DNA of 47,948 nucleotides, from NCBI GenBank assembly GCA_020024105.1, contig JAHHUH010000014.1, positions 1-47,948 of the forward strand, written 5' to 3'. Position numbers and translations under genes: made by a program. The notes below the pieces were generated by a model. It searched no databases. It worked only from the letters and a program-made list of their open reading frames with translations, and was not told the DNA's origin. The stretch is from Phascolarctobacterium sp. (GTDB lineage Bacteria > Bacillota > Negativicutes > Acidaminococcales > Acidaminococcaceae). Positions 41,337 to 47,948 of this stretch are shown here, in pieces (position 1 is the stretch's first letter; the number at the start of each line of letters is the position of its first letter).

Positions 41337-42986
41337 ATGCGTTTTTTAATAATTGTTATGCTGCTCTGCTGTTATATGCAGACGGCCTTGGCAGGTTATG
41401 ACCTAGAAGTTGTTTATCCCTACAATTTGGATAAGAAACAGCATAATGTCGTTCAGGTTGGTAGTACGGTACCACTTTATGTAAATCTGACCAGCTATAA
41501 CCTGGAACGAGAGGAAAACGCACAGGTAATACTGACCTTACCCAAGGGCTTTACTCCTTTACCAGATGCACATTGGCGACTGAATGAGCAGGGCCAGCTG
41601 GTAACAAGTTGGACATTGGCGGCTGATTACGGTCGTAATTTTGATCTGGTTTATATTAAAGCTGAAGAAACTGCTTCTTTAGGGTCACAGCAGCTACAGC
41701 TGCAGGTGATAGGTGAAAAATGGCAGACTAGTAGAAATGTTGATTTTATTTATGCTCCCGGCACAGAGGTTAAGGCACTGCCCACTAAGAAAAAGCAACG
41801 GGGCAAGGGGGATTTTAACTGGTATATCCAGAATGTACTGCTTCCGGTAGATAGCTATGGCATCCGAGACGATAGGTCCGCTGCCGGTGTAGTTTATGTA
41901 AGAGATACTTCTTTAGAAAGCTTTCGTAACCGGATGACAGGTGAAGGAGCTACCAGCTGGTCAGCTGTTTTCAACCATCCTGCCACCTACATCCTTCTAG
42001 AGCTGCGTAATCCTAAAAAGGATGTGCGTGTTTTGCGCTTTAAGGCAGAGCTGGTGGACCGTTTTACTGGTGAAAAGGTGCCTGGCTTATGTACTGCAGG
42101 TAAGGTTGCTGATGATAATGCCGGCGAAGGCTGGGGGGAGGCAGCAGAAAGCACTGAGGAGACTACGGCATTAATTTCTCTGGATGGAACAACTAACCAA
42201 AATGTGGTTCTTCCACTTTATATTGACTATTTTAAAGTTTTGGAGGGCGATTACAGCATGCGGGTTACCGTGAGCGGGAATGGACAGGAAAAGGTTCAGG
42301 AGGTTCCTCTGACGATTGCTAAAAAGCATAGTATGGGACTTATGGCCGTGGCCTTTGCCTTTGTTTGTCTGCTGATAGTTATTTTGGCCTGTGGCAGGAT
42401 AAAGCGGTGTATTTATAAGATTGGTGCTAAGGGAGCTATTTCAGTGGCGCTTTTTGCTGCTTTGGCCTTTGGTGGAATTACCTTGCCTACCACAATTATG
42501 GGAGACCTGCTTCATGCTTTTTTGGGTCCTTTTTCGGGCCTGGTAACGGGTATTCTGAGCGGAATTCTGCAGTATCTTTTAATTATGGCTCTGCTTACTC
42601 TGTATCGGACACCGGGTACCCTCAGCCTAATGTACCTGGTTAAGTTTATGCTGTCCTGCCTGATGTTTGGTAACTTTTCACCATTGGGCATTTTGAGCTG
42701 TTGCGTATACATAGTAGTTTTAGAGACTGCGCTATATTGTAGTGGCTTTTATGCCCAGGAAAAATTAAAATCGCAGCTGCTTCTGTGGGTAGCGCTGGTT
42801 ATGGGCATAGCAGATGCCTTCATTACCTTTGTTAACCTGGAGCAGATGATGTTTTTTTACCGTTTGTATTATGCAGACTGGTATTTGGCTTTATATATGC
42901 TGATTAATGGTGTGGTGTACAGTAGTATCGGAGCCTGGCTCGGCTGCCGTACCGGTTTGAAGCTACGTCAGGTTATGGGGGAATGA
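41337..42986 (+). CDS. ECF-transporter membrane subunit with extracytoplasmic domain
   Basis: The 549-residue protein has a signal peptide (MRFLIIVMLLCCYMQTALAG) and a roughly 300-residue extracytoplasmic domain of beta-rich type. One transmembrane helix follows (about 335-355), then a C-terminal region with about five to six more helices, including ILQYLLIMALLTLYR. The C-terminal part looks like an S (substrate-binding) component, and its position before A and T subunits supports this. The fused extracytoplasmic domain is unusual for S proteins. Control by a cobalamin riboswitch suggests a cobalamin-type or cobalt ligand, but the ligand is not proven. Confidence 0.75.
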   Translation: MRFLIIVMLLCCYMQTALAGYDLEVVYPYNLDKKQHNVVQVGSTVPLYVNLTSYNLEREENAQVILTLPKGFTPLPDAHWRLNEQGQLVTSWTLAADYGRNFDLVYIKAEETASLGSQQLQLQVIGEKWQTSRNVDFIYAPGTEVKALPTKKKQRGKGDFNWYIQNVLLPVDSYGIRDDRSAAGVVYVRDTSLESFRNRMTGEGATSWSAVFNHPATYILLELRNPKKDVRVLRFKAELVDRFTGEKVPGLCTAGKVADDNAGEGWGEAAESTEETTALISLDGTTNQNVVLPLYIDYFKVLEGDYSMRVTVSGNGQEKVQEVPLTIAKKHSMGLMAVAFAFVCLLIVILACGRIKRCIYKIGAKGAISVALFAALAFGGITLPTTIMGDLLHAFLGPFSGLVTGILSGILQYLLIMALLTLYRTPGTLSLMYLVKFMLSCLMFGNFSPLGILSCCVYIVVLETALYCSGFYAQEKLKSQLLLWVALVMGIADAFITFVNLEQMMFFYRLYYADWYLALYMLINGVVYSSIGAWLGCRTGLKLRQVMGE

Positions 42987-44644
42987 GCATGCTGAAAATT
43001 ACAGATTTATCCTATCGTTATCAAAGTAGGCAGCAGTTTACCCTGCACCGGATTAATTTAGAGCTGGAGCCTGGAGGCATGCTACTTCTGGCAGGTAGGA
43101 GCGGCTGTGGCAAATCAACCCTGATTAAGGCTATTAGTGGTCTTTTAAGCGAACAGGGGGGGGGAGAGCTGCATGGCCATATTTACCTGCAGGGAGAGGA
43201 GATTACCAGGGAGTCACCTGAAAAAATAGGCATATTAGTAGGTACGGTCTACCAATCACCGGATGATCAGCTTTTTGCGATGAATGTGGCAGATGAAGTA
43301 GGCTTTGCGTTGGAAAATCAAGGACTTGCACCAGACTTTATTCAGCAGCAGGTGCGGGAAACCTTGGCATTAGTGGGACTGGCAGGTATGGAGGGCTACG
43401 GTATTCACCAGCTTTCCGGTGGACAAAGGCAAAGATTAGCCTTGGCTTCCATTTTAATCACAAAGCCGAAGCTGTTAATTTTGGACGAGCCTGTTAGTCA
43501 GATGAATCCTCAGGGAGTACAGCAGTTTATGCAGCTGCTATTACGTTTGAATCAGCAGGAGCAGCTGGGGATTCTTATGATTGAGCATCGTGTTAACGAA
43601 CTGGCCGGCTATTTTCAACGTTTAGCAGTAATGCAGGAGGGAAGAATAGTTTATGATGGCCCCATGGAGGAGGCCTGGTCCCCGGTAGAGGATGTAGCGC
43701 TCAGTGGTTTACGTGAACCTCAAAATGTTAAATTATGCCGTCTATTAGGCTTGTCCAGACTTAGCTTTCAGGAGCAGGTGGTAGAGGAGCTGGTGCGGAG
43801 GGAGTGTCAGCTGAAGCCTCAAACTAAAGCTTTCCACTTGCAAACTAGTACTCGGCAAGAGGTGCTGGTAGAGGCAAAGGACCTGGTTTATACCTATCCC
43901 GGTGCTGCTGCTCCTACGCTGCGAGGATTGAGCTTTAGTTTATACGCAGGACAGATTACGGCATTGATGGGCTTTAATGGCGCAGGTAAAAGCACGCTGT
44001 TGGACTTATTGGGTGGTCTAAATAAGCTTCAACAGGGACAAATATTTTTGGGCGGTAAGCCCCTGCATGATTGTTTAGGACAGGTTGGTTATCTGCGTCA
44101 GGAGCCGGATTTGATGCTATTGGCGGATACGGTACTTGAAGAAATTGCTTGGAAAAATAAGTCTTTAAGTAGGTCGGAGGCGGAAAGCTTACTGCAGCGT
44201 TTGAACTTACAGGAATATGCGGAGGATTTCCCCTTAGGGCTCAGCAAAGGACAAAGGCTGCGCCTAGTGCTGGGGGCTATGCTGGCCAAAAGGCCCCGTC
44301 TTATCTTGTTGGATGAACCAACTACTGGTCAGGATGAAGCAAGCCTGACTGAAATAAAAAACTTACTGCTGGATTTTCAAAAGCAGGGGGGCAGCGTGTT
44401 TATCTGTACCCATGATGTAGAGCTGGCCGCCGAAATTTCTTCTAGAGTACTGCTGCTACAGCAGGGACGGTTTATTGCTGACGGACCAACCAGGCAGGTT
44501 CTGGGACAGAAGGAGCTTTTACAGCGGGGAGGTCTGGTAGTACCCTCACTGGTACGGGTGTGCGAGGCATTGGGACTGCCACCCTGTATTACGGCGGAGG
44601 AGGTGGGCCATTATGTCAGTGCGTCAGTTATGGGAGGGTGCTGA
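42983..44644 (+). CDS. ECF transporter double ATPase (fused A subunits)
   Basis: The 553-residue protein has two ABC ATPase domains in one chain. The first has Walker A GRSGCGKST (about residue 38), signature LSGGQRQR and Walker B LLILDEPVSQ. The second has Walker A GFNGAGKST, signature LSKGQRLR and Walker B LILLDEPTTG. This is the fused form of EcfA1-A2. It couples ATP hydrolysis to uptake with the T subunit. It overlaps the membrane subunit gene by 4 bases and the T-subunit gene by 32 bases. Confidence 0.93.
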   Translation: MSMLKITDLSYRYQSRQQFTLHRINLELEPGGMLLLAGRSGCGKSTLIKAISGLLSEQGGGELHGHIYLQGEEITRESPEKIGILVGTVYQSPDDQLFAMNVADEVGFALENQGLAPDFIQQQVRETLALVGLAGMEGYGIHQLSGGQRQRLALASILITKPKLLILDEPVSQMNPQGVQQFMQLLLRLNQQEQLGILMIEHRVNELAGYFQRLAVMQEGRIVYDGPMEEAWSPVEDVALSGLREPQNVKLCRLLGLSRLSFQEQVVEELVRRECQLKPQTKAFHLQTSTRQEVLVEAKDLVYTYPGAAAPTLRGLSFSLYAGQITALMGFNGAGKSTLLDLLGGLNKLQQGQIFLGGKPLHDCLGQVGYLRQEPDLMLLADTVLEEIAWKNKSLSRSEAESLLQRLNLQEYAEDFPLGLSKGQRLRLVLGAMLAKRPRLILLDEPTTGQDEASLTEIKNLLLDFQKQGGSVFICTHDVELAAEISSRVLLLQQGRFIADGPTRQVLGQKELLQRGGLVVPSLVRVCEALGLPPCITAEEVGHYVSASVMGGC

Positions 44645-45488
44645 TTCTGCACCCTGGATACAGCAATTAGATGGGCGGACTAAGCTGCTGACATTATTTT
44701 TATTTGCTGTACTGAGTATAACCATTGATAATCCACGTAGCCTTTTTTTACTTTTTACAGTCAGCCTTATCCTTCATGGTCTAGCTGGAACAACCATTCA
44801 CAAATGGAGGGTTTTGGCGGTCTTGTTACTTTTAGGACTTTGGGGATCCATGGTCAGCCAGGCTCTTTTTTATGCACAGAATCCTCGCACGCCGCTTTTA
44901 CTGCTTATCAGTCCGGAGGTATCCTTCTTTGGACCCTTAACAGGGGGGCTTTATATTTATCAGGAGGGCATTCTTTACGGTGCTATCCAGGGCATGCGCT
45001 CAGTGACCATGCTTTCTTTGGGTTTATTAGTCTGCTGGAGCTCCGACCCACGTCAGCTGCTGCAGGCGCTAATGTCTTGGCACCTGTCTCCTCAGGTAGC
45101 TTTTATGCTGGTAACGGCCATCAGGTTTTTACCAGTTTTAGCTGCAGAAACGGGCGAGGTCATTACGGCCTTACAGCTACGTAGTGATAGCCAACAGGGC
45201 AGAACCGCTATTTTACGGCATTTACCGTATATTATCAAGCCGCTTTTAGCCCGTTGCCTGCGTAGATCTCAGACACTGGCTCTTTCAGTAGTCAGCAGGG
45301 GCTTTTTTCTGGCTAACGGAAAGGGACGTGCTATGCTCTGGCGAGGGAGGGAAAAATTTTTCTGCTATAGCCTTATTATGGTAATTACCATTGTTGTCAG
45401 CAGTAAGCTGGTTTATTTATTGTCCGAGCAGGGTCTTTACTTTGGTGCTCTACGACAAATTTATGATTGGACGAAAATGTACTTATGA
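44613..45488 (+). CDS. ECF transporter T subunit (CbiQ/EcfT family)
   Basis: The 291-residue integral membrane protein has LDGRTKLLTLFLFAVLSI near its N-terminus, about five to six hydrophobic helices and the coupling motif segments ARCLRRSQTLALSVVSRG typical of EcfT. It connects the ATPases to the S component. Its start lies within the ATPase gene (32-base overlap), and it overlaps the next gene by 4 bases. Confidence 0.9.
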   Translation: MSVRQLWEGADSAPWIQQLDGRTKLLTLFLFAVLSITIDNPRSLFLLFTVSLILHGLAGTTIHKWRVLAVLLLLGLWGSMVSQALFYAQNPRTPLLLLISPEVSFFGPLTGGLYIYQEGILYGAIQGMRSVTMLSLGLLVCWSSDPRQLLQALMSWHLSPQVAFMLVTAIRFLPVLAAETGEVITALQLRSDSQQGRTAILRHLPYIIKPLLARCLRRSQTLALSVVSRGFFLANGKGRAMLWRGREKFFCYSLIMVITIVVSSKLVYLLSEQGLYFGALRQIYDWTKMYL

Positions 45489-46888
45489 ATAAAATAAAGG
45501 GCTCCTTAGCCTTGATTATCTTAGCTGTTTCCTGGGTGGCACTCTATTGGATTACTGGTAGCAGGACTCCCTGGGCAGATTTAAGCATTCTTAAAAATGA
45601 AGATGGAATCAGCGTTTATCTAGGCGATATTCCAGCTGTTAATTATGACCGTATGGGCTTTACCAAGGCTATTGTGAAATATATCAGCCGTGAGGATACC
45701 TGGCTGGTAGGTACGGAACGGGGAGAGCTTAGTCTTTATGATAATACGGGACATCAGCTATGGAAGCGCTCTTTAGGTATTGGCAGTATTACCACTGCCT
45801 GTGTTAGTGGTGACGGCAGGCTGGCCTTCCTTGGTGAGGCTAGTCCAGAGGGCAATCTTTACGCAGTTGATGTCCATAGTGGTGATATTCTCTGGCAATA
45901 CAAGGCGGCTGACTTTATCGGTTCTGATGCTTCCGTCCGCTCCCATCCCTCTGTCGTGCATATCGTTCATGACCGTGACGATAATATTTATGCTAATATG
46001 TACCGCTTTGTTACGCTTCAGGACGGTAGTCGCGGTTATCGGGCTAAAATGCTGGCCATCAGTAGAACGGGACAGTTATTGTGGCAATTTCCTCAAGATG
46101 AGGTTATTGACAGCTGGATTAACTGGTGCGATGTGAATGATGCTAATGGTAGAGTAGTTATTTCCTCTTCTGCCTATGAATATAGGGAAGAGATGAAATA
46201 TAAGGACACCCTGTATTTTATTGATAAGCAGAATGGTTCTCTCCTTAATTCGGTATTGGTACCGGTGGTAGAACCCTATAATAATACGGTTATGCGTGGC
46301 AGTCCTAATTTTTCTCCTGATGGGCAATATTTAGCTGCTGCCAGCAGTGATGGCCGTGGTATGCTCTTTGATAATCAGGGAAAAATGCTGTGGAGCAGGG
46401 CTGTTTCCAAGCCCACGCAGGTGGATGGAGCCTGGATTAATGCTTCTGGCAGGGATGCCTATGTAACTCCCTATGGTGTACTTTTTACGACAATAAATAC
46501 CTTTAATCGGGAAAATTGGCAATTACCTACACCGGTGGAGCATCCCAGTAGTAATAGTATCTATCTTTTTGACTTGGCTGGTAGATATGCTTATCAGTAT
46601 CAAAGCCTGGGGACGATGGAATATTTGGATTTTGCGCAGCAGTATGTAGCCTGTGCCATTGGTAGGAATGTCAGAACTCACAATTACGCTGCCCATGGAG
46701 CACTGGTTTTTGACTTAGCCGAGGGGAAGCCCAGAGCTTCCTTTTCTACGGAAGGCCCGGTACAGGCCATTGCTTTATCCACGGATGGCAGTAAGCTGGC
46801 AGCTGTAGAAGTACCGGCAGTTTTGCCTGAGGGTAGACTATTAGGTTCCCATCGTTTACATATTTGGCAGATTGGAGGAGATAAATGA
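45485..46888 (+). CDS. membrane-anchored beta-propeller (PQQ-like repeat) protein
   Basis: The 467-residue protein has one N-terminal membrane helix (about residues 8-24) and a repeated extracytoplasmic domain with blades such as GELSLYDNTGHQLWKRSL, GNLYAVDVHSGDILWQYK and GMLFDNQGKMLWSRAV, the PQQ/WD-like propeller pattern. Such domains act as binding scaffolds or receptors. It is coupled by an ATGA overlap to the T-subunit gene and overlaps the following ABC exporter, so it likely belongs to the same cobalamin-controlled system. The ATG at 45485 is preferred to the TTG at 45467. Confidence 0.8.
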   Translation: MNKIKGSLALIILAVSWVALYWITGSRTPWADLSILKNEDGISVYLGDIPAVNYDRMGFTKAIVKYISREDTWLVGTERGELSLYDNTGHQLWKRSLGIGSITTACVSGDGRLAFLGEASPEGNLYAVDVHSGDILWQYKAADFIGSDASVRSHPSVVHIVHDRDDNIYANMYRFVTLQDGSRGYRAKMLAISRTGQLLWQFPQDEVIDSWINWCDVNDANGRVVISSSAYEYREEMKYKDTLYFIDKQNGSLLNSVLVPVVEPYNNTVMRGSPNFSPDGQYLAAASSDGRGMLFDNQGKMLWSRAVSKPTQVDGAWINASGRDAYVTPYGVLFTTINTFNRENWQLPTPVEHPSSNSIYLFDLAGRYAYQYQSLGTMEYLDFAQQYVACAIGRNVRTHNYAAHGALVFDLAEGKPRASFSTEGPVQAIALSTDGSKLAAVEVPAVLPEGRLLGSHRLHIWQIGGDK

Positions 46889-47948
46889 TGCTTAAGGCCT
46901 ATTTTGCCTATTATCGTCCCTACAAGCTGACAGCTATGGGTGTTGTCTTGGGCTCCATGACGGTGGCACTGCTGGATTTACTATTCCCGTACCTGGTACG
47001 TCATGTTATGTCTGTGGAGCTGCCACAGGGGGAGTTGGGAACTTTATTTTCCTGGTTGGGACTGCTCCTGCTGTTATACTGTGGAGATTTTCTACTTATG
47101 TGCCTGGTAAATTATTATGGTAGGGTTATGAGTGCTTCTATTGAAAATGATATGCGTCGTGCCCTTTTTACCCATTTAGAAAATATGTCCTTTACCTTTT
47201 TTGATAATAGTAAGAAAGGGCAGCTGCTTTCCCGTCTGATTGGGGATATTGTAGAAATTAGTGAATTAACCTTTCGTGGTTTAAATGACGTGATGACCTG
47301 CTCTATTACCATGGTAGGTACCATCCTGATAATGTTTTGGATGAATCCGCCTTTGGCTGGAGTAATTTGTTTCCTGTTAATTTTTAAAACCATTCACACT
47401 GTTATTGTTAACAGCAGGATGAAGCGGGCTTTTAGAGCTAATAGAAGTCGTTCCGGTGAGGTAGCAGCCCAAGCTGATGAGGCCTTGAGTGGTATTCGTT
47501 TGGTTAAGGCCTTTGCCAAAGAGCATTTAGAGCTGGAGCGTTTTATGGAAAAAAGCAATGCCCTTTTTCGTTCCCGTAGGGATTCCTATAAGATTTTTGC
47601 CTATTATACCAGCAGCATCACCTTTTTTACCCACTTTACTAATCTGGTGCTTTTGGGCTGTGGTGCGGTGCTGATTACCCGAGGTAGTTTGACCCTAAGT
47701 GATTTTGTTGCTTTTCTCCTATATGTGAATATTTTTATGAAACCGCTTTTTCGTTTAACAATGTTCACGGAAATGTATCAGAAGGGAATGGCGGGTTTTC
47801 ACCGCTTTCAGGAAATAATGCAGGAGCCGGAGACGATTATAGATGCGCCGGATGCCCTGCCCTGTAAGCAGCTTCGGGGAGAAATCGTATTTGACCACGT
47901 TACCTTCAGCTACAATCAGGAAACAGAAATCCTGCATGATGTCAGCCT
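46888..47948 (+). CDS. ABC transporter, permease-ATPase fusion (3' partial)
   Basis: The gene is open to the window edge, with 353 codons visible. The visible part begins MLKAYFAYYRPYKLTAMG and is an ABC type-1 exporter membrane domain of six helices, followed by the start of the ATPase domain (GEIVFDHVTFSYNQETEILH). The Walker A motif would lie just beyond the window. GGAGGAG precedes the start; ATG 46885 and 46888 are both possible. It overlaps the propeller gene, so it belongs to the cobalamin-regulated operon. Substrate unknown. Confidence 0.88.
   Translation, partial: MLKAYFAYYRPYKLTAMGVVLGSMTVALLDLLFPYLVRHVMSVELPQGELGTLFSWLGLLLLLYCGDFLLMCLVNYYGRVMSASIENDMRRALFTHLENMSFTFFDNSKKGQLLSRLIGDIVEISELTFRGLNDVMTCSITMVGTILIMFWMNPPLAGVICFLLIFKTIHTVIVNSRMKRAFRANRSRSGEVAAQADEALSGIRLVKAFAKEHLELERFMEKSNALFRSRRDSYKIFAYYTSSITFFTHFTNLVLLGCGAVLITRGSLTLSDFVAFLLYVNIFMKPLFRLTMFTEMYQKGMAGFHRFQEIMQEPETIIDAPDALPCKQLRGEIVFDHVTFSYNQETEILHDVS

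Noticed and set aside
1..47948. CRISPR arrays, insertion sequences, prophage or integration sites
   Set aside because: No regularly spaced repeats, transposase or integrase genes, or target-site duplications were seen on reading both strands.

Overview
The window comes from an anaerobic, diderm member of the Firmicutes, most likely the class Negativicutes. The evidence is a Firmicutes-style rpmG-secE-nusG-rplKAJL-rpoBC block with an L10 leader, GGAGG-type ribosome binding sites and Firmicutes-length RNA polymerase subunits, combined with two TonB-dependent outer-membrane receptors, which only an organism with an outer membrane can use. The species assignment is inference; no rRNA gene is present.

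Layout. (1) 1-11716: end of tuf, then rpmG, secE, nusG, rplK, rplA, the L10 autoregulatory leader, rplJ, rplL, a terminator, a consensus promoter with an attenuator-like leader, and rpoB-rpoC. (2) 11713-12983: two unrecognised genes, the first secreted. (3) 12985-16267: a three-gene set matching B. subtilis ydjI-ydjG-ydjH (SPFH/zinc-ribbon, zinc-ribbon membrane protein, TPM-domain protein) without the pspA homologue. (4) 16351-41063: a large tetrapyrrole-associated island. (5) 41078-47948: a cobalamin riboswitch with intrinsic terminator controlling an ECF-type transporter (membrane S-like subunit with extracytoplasmic domain, double ATPase, T subunit), a membrane-anchored beta-propeller protein and an ABC exporter that runs off the window.

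The island in (4) is the most interesting part. A MerR regulator with a GyrI-like effector domain is divergent from an operon of overlapping genes: a NifH-like reductase, two nitrogenase component-1-like subunits, a lipoprotein binding protein, a FecCD-type permease, a 1240-residue CobN/HmuS/BchH-like large chelatase subunit and a SPASM radical SAM protein. A second unit carries BchI-like and BchD-like chelatase subunits, a TonB receptor and a small unknown protein. Next come the ABC ATPase and a cytoplasmic CbiK-like protein, a NapH-like membrane ferredoxin module, a second TonB receptor, an exported CbiK-like protein and a secreted unknown protein.

Five promoters in the island have exactly 19 bp between the -35 and -10 hexamers and share the spacer core TATATRG. 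This is the architecture of MerR-activated promoters. A sixth copy of the spacer motif lies before the exported CbiK gene. The promoters therefore define a probable regulon that includes a small His/Cys-containing duplicated protein at 16407.

My reading is an inducible system that imports a metallotetrapyrrole (heme is the simplest candidate), removes or exchanges the metal with a class I chelatase-type complex, and reduces or remodels the macrocycle with a nitrogenase-like enzyme and a radical SAM enzyme. Biosynthesis of an unknown reduced tetrapyrrole is the main alternative. No nif accessory genes, corrin-ring biosynthesis genes or chlorophyll genes accompany it here. Mobile elements, CRISPR arrays, tRNA and rRNA genes were not seen.
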